From positions 1 through 64,000 of the forward strand of contig NZ_ML974127.1 in NCBI RefSeq assembly GCF_004765815.2: DNA of 64,000 nt, in the 5' to 3' direction. The translations under genes and the position numbers were made by a program. Positions 15,980 to 24,993 of the stretch are shown here, one piece after another. The DNA is from Halorussus salinus (GTDB lineage Archaea > Halobacteriota > Halobacteria > Halobacteriales > Haladaptataceae). The first letter of the stretch is position 1, and each line of letters begins with the position of its first letter. Under the pieces are notes generated by a model. The model made no database searches. It saw only the letters and a program-made list of their open reading frames with translations, and had not been told where the DNA came from.

Positions 15980-17053
15980 TTACTCGCCGACCGAAATCCG
16001 CTCGCTTTCGGGGTCGATTTCGACGCGCCCGCCGACCGGTATCGGGACGCTCGGCGCGGTGTGGCCGAAGTCAACGTCGAAAACGACCGGCGCGTCCGGG
16101 TTGTACTCGCCCACGACTTCCGCAATCGTCTCGCGTTGGTCCTCGCGGTACTCGTCGCGGCCCTCCGGGCCGGGGTCCTCGAAGAGGTTGCGGGCCTTCG
16201 GGCGGCCGACGAGGAGACCCGCGAACTGCTCCAGCAGGCCGCGCTCGCCCATCCCGATGAGCGTCTGGCGCACGTCCATCGCGGATGGTAGCTCCTCGGA
16301 GGTCTCCAACAGGAGGATGCGCCCTGCCAAGTCCTCGGGTGCTGGCAGGTAGCGGTCGGTCCGCAACTGCATATCCACGATTTCGAGACAGCCGCCCCAC
16401 GTCCGCCCCGAAACCGCGGTCTCCGGCCCGCGGAAGGTCCAGCCCGGATTCGGCTCCATCTCGCGGTGTTGGTCTAAGGTGTCGGGGTCGCCCCAGTCCA
16501 AGTCGTCGTCGGTGAACTCGTCGGCCGGGCGGAGGTCGCCGAAGGCGTCGAGGTCGTCGGCGAAGAACGCCGTCTCCAGATGCTCGACCGTGTAGTCGTG
16601 CATCGACCCCTGCATGGCGAGGTCGGTCAACAGCGTCCCGCCGTAAAAGGAGACGATGCCGAGGTTCCAGAGGTAGCACGCGAGGTTGGTGTTGTCGCTG
16701 ATGCCGTAGAATCTGGTCGGGTTCTCCCGCAGGACTTCGGGGTTGAGGTGCTTCAGGATGCGAACTTGGTCGAACCCGCCGATGACGGTGACGACGCCCG
16801 AAATCTCGGGGTCCTCGAAGGCGTCCATCACGTCTCGGGCGCGCTCGTCGGGGTTGTCGTAGAGGTAGTCGCTGTCCTTCGTGGCGGTCGGGAACTCGAC
16901 GGGTTCGAGGTCGAACTCCTCGCGGAGGCGCTCCAGTCCCAACTCGTAGACGTGGGGGTAGTCGGTCGCTCGGTTGGAACCGGGCGCGACTATCGCTACT
17001 TTGTCGCCGCGGTCCAGCGCGGGCGGGACGACGAACTCGCCGAACTCGCTCAT
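15980..17053 (-). CDS. S66 peptidase, LD-carboxypeptidase family
   Basis: The start MSEFGEFVVPPALDRGD gives 357 residues; the longer open frame upstream lacks coding character. Motifs of S66 peptidases are present: KVAIVAPGSN at the N-terminus, the nucleophile Ser in YGISDNTNL (GxSD, about residue 125), and a C-terminal segment VVFDVDFGHTAPSVPIPVG with the catalytic His. Bacterial LdcA/YkfA remove the terminal D-Ala from murein tetrapeptides, while MccF members cleave acyl-sulfamoyl adenylates. Length and motifs fit either group, and archaeal members are of unknown function. Five base pairs separate it from the convergent vapC-like gene. Confidence 0.85.
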   Translation of the reverse strand: MSEFGEFVVPPALDRGDKVAIVAPGSNRATDYPHVYELGLERLREEFDLEPVEFPTATKDSDYLYDNPDERARDVMDAFEDPEISGVVTVIGGFDQVRILKHLNPEVLRENPTRFYGISDNTNLACYLWNLGIVSFYGGTLLTDLAMQGSMHDYTVEHLETAFFADDLDAFGDLRPADEFTDDDLDWGDPDTLDQHREMEPNPGWTFRGPETAVSGRTWGGCLEIVDMQLRTDRYLPAPEDLAGRILLLETSEELPSAMDVRQTLIGMGERGLLEQFAGLLVGRPKARNLFEDPGPEGRDEYREDQRETIAEVVGEYNPDAPVVFDVDFGHTAPSVPIPVGGRVEIDPESERISVGE

Positions 17054-17156
17054 GGCCCGCGGTTCGGTGTCGCGTTTCCTATACGTTTCGGGACTGCGGG
17101 AGCGAGTCCCACGGCGAACCCGCAGATTGATGGCAACGCTCTGCCAGTACTCGCGC

Positions 17157-17357
17157 ATGGCCGACCCCGAACTGCTCGCTCGTCTCGACAGAATCGCCCT
17201 CCTACTTGTCGCCCTCCTCGCGGTCGAACTGCTCGAACTGTTGGACGTGGACGCGCTGTTCCTCCTGCTGGCCGGTATCGCCGTCTCCGTCTTCGGCTTC
17301 GCGTACCTCTGGGGCCGGTCGGTCGTCGGTCTTCTCTCCGAGGAGGGAGTCCGATGA
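17157..17357 (+). CDS. Small two-helix membrane protein
   Basis: A 66-residue protein starting MADPELLARLDRI. Two adjacent hydrophobic segments (IALLLVALLAVELLELL and ALFLLLAGIAVSVFGFAYLW) make it an integral membrane protein. It overlaps the next gene by the ATGA at 17354-17357 and is divergent from the S66 peptidase gene, with 103 bp between starts. No function is recognised. Confidence 0.6.
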   Translation: MADPELLARLDRIALLLVALLAVELLELLDVDALFLLLAGIAVSVFGFAYLWGRSVVGLLSEEGVR

Positions 17358-17632
17358 CCGAGGACGGCGGCGACCCGGACCGCGGCGACGACTCGAACCG
17401 CGGCGACGACCTCGACCGCCTCGAAGCGAAGGTGGACCGACTCGACGAGAGACTCGCCGGACTCGAAGCCACGCTCGACCGTCTGGCGCTCTTGGTCGGC
17501 GCGTCGCTGGTCGTGCAACTCGCGGCCCTCCTCGGCGGCGACCTGCTCTTGAACCTCCTTTTGGTCTTGCTCGCGCTCGGCTTCCTCGGTCTCGTGGTGG
17601 TCTTTCTCGTCGCGCTCGGCAAGCGTCTGTAG
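17354..17632 (+). CDS. Small membrane protein with coiled-coil N-terminus
   Basis: A 92-residue protein. Residues 1-18 are acidic, residues 19-45 form a heptad-like coiled coil (LEAKVDRLDERLAGLEATLDRL), and two hydrophobic segments follow (LLVGASLVVQLAALL and LLLNLLLVLLALGFLG). It is translationally coupled to the 66-residue membrane protein upstream, so the two may form a heteromeric membrane complex. Its stop abuts the stop of the GH43-like gene with no spacer. Confidence 0.62.
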   Translation: MTEDGGDPDRGDDSNRGDDLDRLEAKVDRLDERLAGLEATLDRLALLVGASLVVQLAALLGGDLLLNLLLVLLALGFLGLVVVFLVALGKRL

Positions 17633-18715
17633 TCACTCGCCGACCGGCGACGCCTTCCCGACCGGCGACGCCTTCCCGACCGGCGGCACCCTCCCGACCG
17701 CGCTCGGCGTGCCGTTCTCGCCGACCGCGGGCCACCCCTCGCGCCAGCGAATCCGGTCGAGCATCAGGACCCGCCGAGGAGTGTCGGCGACCCACGCGTT
17801 CCCCCGGACGTAGGCGTGGTACAGGAGCCACCACCCGCCGCGCTCGTCGCGGACGACCGCGCAGTGGCCCGGCCCCACGAACCGGTCGCCGGAGTGGAGA
17901 ATCGTCGTCCCGGTTGCGCCCGCGTCGGTCAGGGGCGCGCCCGACCGGTTTCGATACGGACCGCGTAGCTCCTCGGCGCGGCCGACCACGAGATGGTAGG
18001 TACTCTCCGCGCCGCGACAGCAGGTCCCCCGCGAGCCGAAAAAGTAGTAGTAGCCGCCGCGCTCCACGACGTAGGGCGCTTCCACGCCGTCGCCCGCTAT
18101 CCGGAACGTCTCGCCCGCCACGGCGAGGCCGTCGGCGGTGAGTCGGACGCCGTAGATGCCCCGCTTGCTCCCCCAGAAGAGGTACGGTTCGTCGTCGCCG
18201 CGGACGAACAGCATCGGGTCGATGGAGTTGGGGACGCCGACCTCCTCGCTCCGGAGGAGGCCGCCCCGAGGCTCGAAGGGACCGGTCGGGTCCGAGGCGG
18301 TGGCGACGCCGACGCCGGGGTCGTCGGCCCGGAAGTCGGCGTCGGAGTAGTAGAGGAGCGTCCGCCCGTCGAGGCGGCCGACGCCGGGTGCCCAGAGACC
18401 CCGGTACCGGGACCACGGCGGTTTCTCCTCGAACGCGGGGCCGACGAACTCCCAGTCTACGAGGTTCGGCGATTCGAGAATCGGAATCAGTTCGCGGTCG
18501 GGACCCGCGTCGGGCTTCCACGGGTGGTAGGTGCCGTAGGCGTAGTAGGTGTCGCCGACGCGAAGCACGTCGGGGTCCGGGAATATCTGGTCGTGGACGG
18601 GGTTGCGGTAGGTCTCTCGTTGGGATTCTCGGGAGCGTTCGGTCTCGGCGGGGGTGGAGTCTGCTGTTCCGAACCAAGCGACTCCCGCGCTGGCGAGGAG
18701 TTCGCGCCGATTCAC
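17633..18715 (-). CDS. GH43-like five-bladed beta-propeller glycosidase, exported
   Basis: A 360-residue protein. The N-terminus MNRRELLASAGVAWFG carries twin arginines before a short hydrophobic stretch, suggesting Tat export. The catalytic residues of clan GH-F are visible: the base Asp in FPDPDVLRVGDTYY (about 46), the middle Asp in NSIDPMLFV (about 160), and the acid Glu in DGVEAPYVVE (about 205). The family hydrolyses arabinan or xylan side chains, and exact specificity cannot be read. The extreme C-terminus repeats PVGKAS (see the 18-bp repeat at 17641). The gene stands alone. Confidence 0.85.
   Translation of the reverse strand: MNRRELLASAGVAWFGTADSTPAETERSRESQRETYRNPVHDQIFPDPDVLRVGDTYYAYGTYHPWKPDAGPDRELIPILESPNLVDWEFVGPAFEEKPPWSRYRGLWAPGVGRLDGRTLLYYSDADFRADDPGVGVATASDPTGPFEPRGGLLRSEEVGVPNSIDPMLFVRGDDEPYLFWGSKRGIYGVRLTADGLAVAGETFRIAGDGVEAPYVVERGGYYYFFGSRGTCCRGAESTYHLVVGRAEELRGPYRNRSGAPLTDAGATGTTILHSGDRFVGPGHCAVVRDERGGWWLLYHAYVRGNAWVADTPRRVLMLDRIRWREGWPAVGENGTPSAVGRVPPVGKASPVGKASPVGE
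17641..17694. repeat. 18-bp tandem repeat within the 3' end of the GH43-like gene
   Basis: Three 18-bp units beginning CGACCGGCGACGCC, the third diverged, encode PVGKAS-type hexapeptides at the protein C-terminus. Being a multiple of three, slippage would add or remove hexapeptides without breaking the frame. Confidence 0.7.
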
Positions 18716-18956
18716 GCCGGGAGTATGCTACTGAATCGCAAAAAGATTCGGTCGGATTATCGGAACAGCGACGAGGACGCCGGGGACGATTCGACGGAAT
18801 CGAAATCCGAAGAACAACGGAGAGCTAGCTTCAGGCTTGAGCGATGGAGTCACCGCAACCGCCCCGCACGGCACCGCGACGGCAGGCCTCGCACCTCCCC
18901 AACCTCCTCGCTCACTCGTCTCCTCCGGATACTCGTTCGCTCGTCCCTCGCGCGAT

Positions 18957-18983
18957 GGGCGCGTCGCGGTGGGCGACGCGCCC
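18957..18983. other. Perfect 11-bp inverted repeat in the 366-bp gap before metY
   Basis: GGGCGCGTCGC (18957-18967) and GCGACGCGCCC (18973-18983) flank a 5-base loop. It lies about 100 bp before metY, in the gap 18716-19081. No convincing gene is seen there: short frames exist on both strands but lack haloarchaeal amino-acid composition. The metY promoter appears to be GTTATAAC at 19048-19055, about 30 bases before its ATG. The hairpin could be a regulator site, an upstream terminator, or chance in GC-rich DNA. Confidence 0.5.
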
Positions 18984-19081
18984 GCACGCGCCAACGTAAC
19001 AAATCGAATCTCAGTCCCGCCGTCTGCAATCCTTGCCGTAACTGAGGGTTATAACTTCGCGTAGAAATATGCGTGTAGTAC

Positions 19082-20416
19082 ATGACTGACCCCGAGGAGG
19101 CGGCCGACCAGCCCCGCTTTTCGACCCGGAGCCTCCACGCTGGCCACGGAGCCGACCCCGCGACCGGGGCGCGCGCACCGCCCATCTATCAGACGACCTC
19201 CTACGCGTTCGAGGACGCCGACCACGCCGCGGACCTCTACGCGCTGGAGGGCGACGGCGACATCTACTCGCGCATCTCGAACCCCACCGCGGAGTTTCTG
19301 GAGAAGCGACTCGCCTCGCTGGAAGGCGGCGCGGGCGCTGTCGCCACCGCGAGCGGGATGGCCGCGTTCGACGCGTTGCTCCTCGTGCTGGCCGAGCAGG
19401 GCGACAACGTGGTCTGTTCGACCGACACCTACGGCGGGACCACTGCCTATCTCAGCCACAACGCGAGCAAGCGCGGGGTCGAACCCCGGTTCGTGGACAC
19501 CCTCGACTACGAGGCATACGAGGAGGCCGCGGACAACTCGACCGCGTTCGTCCACGTCGAGACGGTCGGCAACCCCTCGCTGGTGACGCCCGACTTCGAG
19601 CGCGTGGCCGAAATTGCGCACGACGCCGGGGCACCGCTCGTGGTGGACAACACCTTCGCCACGCCCTATCTCTGCCGCCCGCTCGACCACGGCGCGGACG
19701 TAGTGTGGGAGTCCACGACGAAGTGGCTCCACGGGAGCGGGACCACCGTCGGGGGCGTCCTCGTGGACGGCGGGAGTTTCGACTGGGAGGGCCACGCCGA
19801 CCGGTTCCCCGAAATCGCGGGCGACAACCCCGCCTACCACGACACCGACTTCGCGCGGGACTTCCCCGACGCGCCGCTGGCGGCCGCGGCGCGCTGGCGG
19901 GCGCTCCGGAGTTTGGGCAACCAGCAGTCGCCTTTCGACGCGTGGCAGACCCTGCAAGGGCTGGAAACCCTGCCGCTCCGGATGGACCGCCACTGCGAGA
20001 ACGCCGCGATTCTGGCGGAGTACCTCGCGGACCACGACGAGGTAGCGTGGGTCGCGTATCCGGGCTTGGAGAGCCACGAGACCCACGAGAACGCCAGCGA
20101 GTATCTGGACGGCGGATACGGCGGGATGATAGCGTTCGGACTGAAAGCGGGCTTCGAGGCCGGGAAGGCCTTCTGCGAGAACGTCGAGTTGGCCAGCTTT
20201 CTGGCGAACATCGGCGACGCGAAGACGCTGGTCATCCACCCCGCCAGCACGACCCACGCACAGCTCTCGCGCGACGAACAGGAGTCGGCGGGCGTCTCGC
20301 CGGACCTCGTGCGCCTCTCGGTCGGCATCGAGGACCCCGCCGACCTGCTGGCCGACGTGGAGCAGGCCATCGAGAGAGCTACGTCCCCCCGACCCGGAGA
20401 GACAGACGACACATGA
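19082..20416 (+). CDS. metY: O-acetylhomoserine sulfhydrylase (aminocarboxypropyltransferase)
   Basis: A 444-residue PLP enzyme of the Cys/Met metabolism family. It makes homocysteine from O-acetylhomoserine and sulfide. It has [23 protein letters not shown] at the N-terminus (substrate and PLP contacts), [12 protein letters not shown], and the PLP-lysine motif [13 protein letters not shown] (about 215). The length and the YQTTSY motif fit MetY rather than MetB/MetC. The stop overlaps the metX start (ATGA at 20413-20416), so acetylation and sulfhydrylation are coupled. Confidence 0.94.
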   Translation: MTDPEEAADQPRFSTRSLHAGHGADPATGARAPPIYQTTSYAFEDADHAADLYALEGDGDIYSRISNPTAEFLEKRLASLEGGAGAVATASGMAAFDALLLVLAEQGDNVVCSTDTYGGTTAYLSHNASKRGVEPRFVDTLDYEAYEEAADNSTAFVHVETVGNPSLVTPDFERVAEIAHDAGAPLVVDNTFATPYLCRPLDHGADVVWESTTKWLHGSGTTVGGVLVDGGSFDWEGHADRFPEIAGDNPAYHDTDFARDFPDAPLAAAARWRALRSLGNQQSPFDAWQTLQGLETLPLRMDRHCENAAILAEYLADHDEVAWVAYPGLESHETHENASEYLDGGYGGMIAFGLKAGFEAGKAFCENVELASFLANIGDAKTLVIHPASTTHAQLSRDEQESAGVSPDLVRLSVGIEDPADLLADVEQAIERATSPRPGETDDT

Positions 20417-21624
20417 ACCGGACCCGCGACACCGCCGACCTCGGACGCTTCGAGTTCGAGTGCGGTCGGTCGGTCCCCCTCGAAGTCGCCTACGAGACCT
20501 ACGGCGAGTACGACGGGAACAACGCCGTACTCGTCTGTCACGCCCTGACCGGAAGCGCGCACGTTACCGGCCCGAAGCGCGGCGACACCGACGGACAGGC
20601 CGCGGCGTGGTGGAGCGACGTGGTGGGGCCGGGGAAGGCCATCGACACTCGGAAGTACTTCGTCGTCTGCGCGAACGTGCCGGGGTCCTGTTACGGGACG
20701 ACCGGTCCGGCCAGCGAGGACCCCGAGACCGGCGAGGCGTACGGCACCGACTTCCCGGCCGTGACGGTCGGCGACTGGACGCGAGCGCAGGCGAAACTCT
20801 TGGACCTCCTCGGGGTCGGCCCGCTCCACGCCGTCGTCGGCGGGAGCGTCGGCGGCATGAACGTCTTGGAGTGGGCCAAGCGCTACCCCGAGCGCGTCGA
20901 TAGGGTGGCCCCGATAGCCACCGCGGCGCGGCTCGACCCCCAGATGCTCGCCATCGACAGCATCGCGCGGCGAGCCATCACGACCGACCCGAACTGGAAC
21001 GGCGGCGACTACCACGGCACCGACGACGAGGGCGACCGACGGCCGAAACCCACAGACGGCCTCGCGGTCGCCCGCCAGTTGGGCCACGTCGGCTACCTCT
21101 CGAAGGACTCGATGGACCGGAAGTTCGGCCGCCGGTCGGCGGGCCGGGCCGCGATGGCAGAGGCCTTCGCGCCCGACGACCCCGCGGGCGACTTCTTCCC
21201 CTACCGGGAGGTCGAGTCGTACCTCGACTATCAGGCCGAGAAGTTCGTGGAACGCTTCGACGCGACCAGCTACCTCTACCTGACGCGGGCGATGGACCAC
21301 TACGACCTCTCGTCGGGCTACGACTCGGACGCCGACGCGCTCGCCGGGTTCTCGGGCGAGGCGCTGGTCGTCAGTTTCACCGGCGACTGGCACTTCACGG
21401 TCGAACAAGCCGACCTCCTCGCGGAGGCCTTCGAGACGGCGGGCATCGACGCGGCCCACCACGTCGTGGAGAGCGACCACGGCCACGACGCCTTCCTCGT
21501 GGAACCCGAGGAGGTCGGGCCGCCGCTCCGGGACTTCCTCGACGCGGGCGTCGAGGGCCGGGCGGTCAGCGACGCCGACGAGCGGGAGTTCGCGCCGGTC
21601 CACGCGAGCCTCTTCGGAAAGTGA
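20413..21624 (+). CDS. metX: Homoserine O-acetyltransferase
   Basis: A 403-residue alpha/beta hydrolase-fold acyltransferase. It activates homoserine with acetyl-CoA as the first committed step of direct-sulfhydrylation methionine synthesis. The nucleophile Ser is in [14 protein letters not shown] (about 141). The family signatures [22 protein letters not shown] and the catalytic His in [10 protein letters not shown] are present. It overlaps metY upstream by 4 bases. Some haloarchaeal enzymes of this family prefer succinyl- or acetyl-CoA; the choice is not certain here. Confidence 0.94.
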   Translation: MNRTRDTADLGRFEFECGRSVPLEVAYETYGEYDGNNAVLVCHALTGSAHVTGPKRGDTDGQAAAWWSDVVGPGKAIDTRKYFVVCANVPGSCYGTTGPASEDPETGEAYGTDFPAVTVGDWTRAQAKLLDLLGVGPLHAVVGGSVGGMNVLEWAKRYPERVDRVAPIATAARLDPQMLAIDSIARRAITTDPNWNGGDYHGTDDEGDRRPKPTDGLAVARQLGHVGYLSKDSMDRKFGRRSAGRAAMAEAFAPDDPAGDFFPYREVESYLDYQAEKFVERFDATSYLYLTRAMDHYDLSSGYDSDADALAGFSGEALVVSFTGDWHFTVEQADLLAEAFETAGIDAAHHVVESDHGHDAFLVEPEEVGPPLRDFLDAGVEGRAVSDADEREFAPVHASLFGK

Positions 21625-21775
21625 GCGGTCGGCGAACTTCCGGAATCGGCCGTGGGACCTGTCGGACCGCGTTAAGCCGTCGTTGACGGCGATTAAGGCG
21701 AGCGCGAGCAGGTTCGCGCCCCGACTGCTTCGATTAACGTACTGATGTGTTCGGGGTAGCGTCCGGCGGCCGGTC

Positions 21776-21847
21776 GTTAGCGTCTCGATTGGTCCGGGTT
21801 AGTATCTCGGTGGGGAATCGGGGGTCCACGTTAGCGTCTCGGTGGGC
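21776..21847. repeat. Three 18-bp direct repeats upstream of the metzincin lipoprotein gene
   Basis: GTTAGCGTCTCGATTGGT (21776), GTTAGTATCTCGGTGGGG (21798) and GTTAGCGTCTCGGTGGGC (21830) are spaced 22 and 32 bp apart, ending 40 bp before the gene at 21887. They may be operators or a local duplication. Confidence 0.55.
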
Positions 21848-21886
21848 CGCAAACCTTGATACGGCACGACGTTGTGCCTCTGGTCG

Positions 21887-22906
21887 ATGTGGCGAACACT
21901 GTTCGTCGCTGCCCTCCTCGTGCTGTCGGGGTGCGCCACTCACGCGCCCGGCACCGAGGCGGACGCCGACCGGTCGGCGACCCATCGGGCGCTCACGCCC
22001 GAGGAGACGCCCGACCGGCCGAATCCGTGGGGGGAAGGGGAGCTGACGGTCGCTATCAACAACACCGCGAACGAATCGCGGGAGTTCCGGCCGCTGGTGT
22101 CCGACGCGCTGGATTTCTGGGCGTCGAACAGCACGCGCTTCGCCGGGTTCTCGCTGAACTACGAACTGGTCCCGAACGCGTCGAACCCCGACATCGTCGT
22201 GGAGTTCGTCGAGTCCATCGAGTCGTGCGCCAACGTCAGCGACCCGGCGGGGTGCGCGCCGTACGTGACCGCTGGCGGGCAGGTCTCCCGTCCCGTCTCC
22301 ATCGAGGTGGTCGGCTCCTACGACAACTCCTCGACGCTCCTCATCCTGAAACACGAACTCGGTCACACGCTCGGGCTGAACCACTCCGCCGAACCGCAGT
22401 CGGTCATGGCTCCGACCTCGCAACTCCGGACGCTCCCGCGGCCCAACGCCACCGAGCGCGACCTGCCGTGGACCGACGCTAACTTCTCGGTCTACCTCGA
22501 CGCGGCCCGGACCGACGACCCCGAGGAGACCCGCGAGCAGGTTCGCCGCGCGCTCGACTACTACGCCGACGGCGCGAACGGGACCGTCCCCGAGAACGCC
22601 TCCTTCTCGTTCACGGAGAATCGCTCGGCCGCGGATGTCGTCGTGGCGTTCACCGAGGACCTGCCCTGCCGGACCGGCGACAGCGGTTCCTGCGGTCGGG
22701 TCCGGGGCAACGACCCGGACGGCGACGGCGCGCTCGAACGTTACGACCACCTCCGGGTCACGCTGAGCGACATCGACACCGCGGCGGTCGGCTGGCACGT
22801 CGGCTACTGGCTCGGCTACGGGTTCGGCTTCGAGGAGGACCCCGACTGGCCCGCGCCGTTCCGGAACGCGACCTACGAGGACCGACGCGAGGCGTGGTGG
22901 AAGTAA
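21887..22906 (+). CDS. Metzincin-like lipoprotein with a degenerate second domain
   Basis: A 339-residue lipoprotein. The start MWRTLFVAALLVLSGCA contains a signal peptide and lipobox LSGC. Residues 50-170 are a matrixin-like protease domain with the full zinc motif HELGHTLGLNH (about 155). The second half repeats the layout: an EFVE-like strand (VAFTEDLPC) then GWHVGYWLGYGFGF. It aligns with the active-site helix but has lost the Glu and all three His. Cys pairs (SCANVSDPAGC and PCRTGDSGSC) sit at equal places in both halves. It is probably an extracellular, membrane-tethered protease. Confidence 0.85.
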   Translation: MWRTLFVAALLVLSGCATHAPGTEADADRSATHRALTPEETPDRPNPWGEGELTVAINNTANESREFRPLVSDALDFWASNSTRFAGFSLNYELVPNASNPDIVVEFVESIESCANVSDPAGCAPYVTAGGQVSRPVSIEVVGSYDNSSTLLILKHELGHTLGLNHSAEPQSVMAPTSQLRTLPRPNATERDLPWTDANFSVYLDAARTDDPEETREQVRRALDYYADGANGTVPENASFSFTENRSAADVVVAFTEDLPCRTGDSGSCGRVRGNDPDGDGALERYDHLRVTLSDIDTAAVGWHVGYWLGYGFGFEEDPDWPAPFRNATYEDRREAWWK

Positions 22907-22914
22907 CTCGCGTG

Positions 22915-23370
22915 TCAGTCCCGAGAGAGTTCGATTTCCGCCTCGCCGCCGGGCGCGGCCCCGGCCGCGAGCGTGCCCGCGACCGCGTAGGCGGTTCCGC
23001 AGGCGAGCGCGGCCCCGACGCCAAGAAGCGCATCGTAGCGTGCGGCCGCGCCCGGCGGGAGCCACCGCGCACCGGTCGCCAGCAGGTAGTTGACCGGCCA
23101 GAGCGCGCCCTCTGGCGTTCCGGGTTGGAGCGACCACCAGACCGCGACCGCGAGCGCCGCGCCGCCGAGCAGTCCCGCGAGGAGACCGTGACGAACGCGC
23201 TCGTGCCACGCCCCGACTCCGCGCCCGGCGAGGTAGCCGCCGACGAGACCGCCAGCGAGGACTCCGGCGAACGCTGGCCAGCGCGCGCCCTCCGGAAGCG
23301 CGGTGGCGGCCGCGACGAACGCGATAGCGGCGTCGATGGTCGCGCCGACGAGGACGGCTCTCCGGTTCAC
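22915..23370 (-). CDS. Multi-pass membrane protein, DUF5518-like
   Basis: About 151 residues from a GTG start giving VNRRAVLVGATID; an ATG 13 codons upstream is the alternative. There are four hydrophobic segments rich in Gly and Ala (IAFVAAATALPEG, VLAGGLVGGYLAG, LLAGLLGGAALAVAVWW and LGVGAALACGTAYAVAG). Haloarchaeal DUF5518 proteins have this layout and unknown function. It is convergent with the metzincin gene, with 8 bp between stops. Confidence 0.6.
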   Translation of the reverse strand: MNRRAVLVGATIDAAIAFVAAATALPEGARWPAFAGVLAGGLVGGYLAGRGVGAWHERVRHGLLAGLLGGAALAVAVWWSLQPGTPEGALWPVNYLLATGARWLPPGAAARYDALLGVGAALACGTAYAVAGTLAAGAAPGGEAEIELSRD

Positions 23371-23440
23371 GTCGGACCTTGGGCGCGGCGCAGGGAAAAG
23401 CGTGAACACTTTTTTCAGAAATCGAACCGAACACTCGCGT

Positions 23441-23620
23441 ATGAATCCGAGAAGTCAGTCGAAACCGGCGCAGGTGGTCGGTCTCCTCGTAGCCGCCGTC
23501 GCGGTCGTCGGCTACGTCGGGTTCGGGTGGCGGTTCGGCGGCGAGTCGAGTCCGGTCGCGGTGGGTCTCGCGCTGGTCGCGGTCGTCGCCGCGGCGTACT
23601 TCACGGTTCGCGGCGAGTGA
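23441..23620 (+). CDS. Small two-helix membrane protein
   Basis: 59 residues: a short basic N-terminus (MNPRSQSKPAQ) and two hydrophobic helices (VVGLLVAAVAVVGYVGFGW and VAVGLALVAVVAAAYF). It is divergent from the DUF5518-like gene. No motif indicates a function. Confidence 0.55.
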   Translation: MNPRSQSKPAQVVGLLVAAVAVVGYVGFGWRFGGESSPVAVGLALVAVVAAAYFTVRGE

Positions 23621-23646
23621 GACCGGCGAGAGGACGGCGAGTACTC

Positions 23647-23674
23647 ACTCCTCGAAGCCCTCTTCCCACCGGAA
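23647..23674. repeat. Duplicated 3' end of the M29 aminopeptidase gene
   Basis: 28 bp at 23647-23674 match 23818-23845 exactly. In the aminopeptidase gene they encode the last residues RWEEGFEE. Read on the minus strand, the extra copy continues in frame as GTFRWEEGFEE followed by TGA, so the similarity covers about 11 codons and the stop position. No homology to the gene was seen further upstream. It looks like a remnant of a tandem duplication that lost its middle. Confidence 0.8.
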
Positions 23675-23815
23675 AGTTCCAGTCCGACCGTTTTCGTCGT
23701 CGGGTATCCTCGTCGCTTCGCTCACTGCGGACACCCCTCCTCGAAAAACGTCGATGAAAAGCCCCGCTCGCTCCGCCGTCGCTCGCTCGCAAAATCTGGA
23801 CCGAGAGGTGAACGA

Positions 23816-24913
23816 TTACTCCTCGAAGCCCTCTTCCCACCGGAACGTGCCGTCGCGCTGGACGACCTCGCCGTCTATCTCCATCCGGGAGTCCTCGCTC
23901 ATATCCGTAATCATGTCCACGTGGACCGCGCTCTGGTTGCCCTGCTGGCCCTCGGGGAGACACGACGAGTAGGCACGGCCGACCGCGAGGTGAACCGTAT
24001 CGCCCATCTTCTCGTCGAAGAGGATGGAGTCGGTGAACCGGTCGATGCCCCGATTCATCCCGATTCCCAACTCGCCGAGTCGCTTCGCGCCCTCGTCGGT
24101 CGTCAGGATGTCTTCGAGCGCCCGTTCGCCCACCTCGGCCGACCAGTCCACGACCTCGCCCTCCTCGAAGGTGAGGTGAACGTCGCGGATGCGCGCGCCG
24201 TCGTGAGTCATCGGCACGTCGAAGTAGACCTCGCCCTCGGTGGCCTCGGGGGCGGTGAACACCTCGCCGCTCGGGAGGTTGTGCGAGTCGTAGGCGACCG
24301 AGGCGGCGCTGTTGACCGCGGTTCGCTCCTCGATGGACATCGTGAGGTCGGTCTCCTCTTTGACGAGTCGGACCTCGCTCCCCTCGTCGATCAGGTCCTT
24401 CATGTTCGCCATCTCGTCGGCGAGGCTCTCCCAGTCCCGGAGGATGGCGTCGTACACGAAGTCCTTGTACTCGCCGTACCCCATCCCGGCGTTCTGGGCG
24501 TGGGCGCGGGTCGGGTGCATGGTCGAGACCCAGTCGGTGTCCATCGTCCGAGCCTTGATTTCGGTCCGGGACTTCTTGTACGCGGCGCGGTTCTCGCCGG
24601 GCACGGCCCCCTTCGCGGCGGTGTTGCGCTTGGCCCGGAGCGAGAGGACCACGTCGGCGTTCTCCAGCATCGACAACTCGAAGTCGGGGTTCGGGTCGAA
24701 GTCGCCGTCGTGGCTCCGGACGAAGGCTGACTCCACCTCGTCGGAGACGTACGTCGCGAGGTAGTTCGCGCCGCGCTCGCCCAGTTTCTCGGCGACTGCG
24801 ACCGCGAGGTCGTGTGCGCCCTCGTCAACCCGGACGACCACGTCGTCGCCCTCCTCGACGCGGGCGCTCCAATCGACCAACACCTCGGCGTGTTCGGCAA
24901 TTCGCTGGTCCAT
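23816..24913 (-). CDS. M29-family aminopeptidase
   Basis: A 365-residue metallo-aminopeptidase of the thermophilic M29 type (AmpS/PepS). Family signatures include VVVRVDEGAHDLAVAVAEK near the N-terminus, NLPSGEVFTAPEA carrying a metal-binding Glu (about 215), THDGARIRDVHLTFEEG, and the C-terminal LAVGRAYSSCLPEG, QSAVHVDMITDMSE and GEVV blocks with the remaining His, Asp and Glu ligands. It is cytoplasmic, with no signal peptide. Its last codons are duplicated 170 bp downstream. Confidence 0.9.
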   Translation of the reverse strand: MDQRIAEHAEVLVDWSARVEEGDDVVVRVDEGAHDLAVAVAEKLGERGANYLATYVSDEVESAFVRSHDGDFDPNPDFELSMLENADVVLSLRAKRNTAAKGAVPGENRAAYKKSRTEIKARTMDTDWVSTMHPTRAHAQNAGMGYGEYKDFVYDAILRDWESLADEMANMKDLIDEGSEVRLVKEETDLTMSIEERTAVNSAASVAYDSHNLPSGEVFTAPEATEGEVYFDVPMTHDGARIRDVHLTFEEGEVVDWSAEVGERALEDILTTDEGAKRLGELGIGMNRGIDRFTDSILFDEKMGDTVHLAVGRAYSSCLPEGQQGNQSAVHVDMITDMSEDSRMEIDGEVVQRDGTFRWEEGFEE

Positions 24914-24993
24914 GTCGTGTCCGGTTGGTGCGTCGGGGGCAAAACGGCGACGGTTCCGGGTGGGTTTCGATTACGCGCGAAAATGGGGACCGG

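Noticed and set aside
18728-19064. Short frames on both strands between the GH43-like gene and metY
   Set aside because: They overlap each other, lack haloarchaeal composition and show no motif; the stretch also holds a hairpin and the metY promoter.
23700-23815. Minus-strand frame ending in the duplicated RWEEGFEE
   Set aside because: Only the last eleven codons match the aminopeptidase; the rest shows no homology, so it is listed as a duplication remnant and not a gene.
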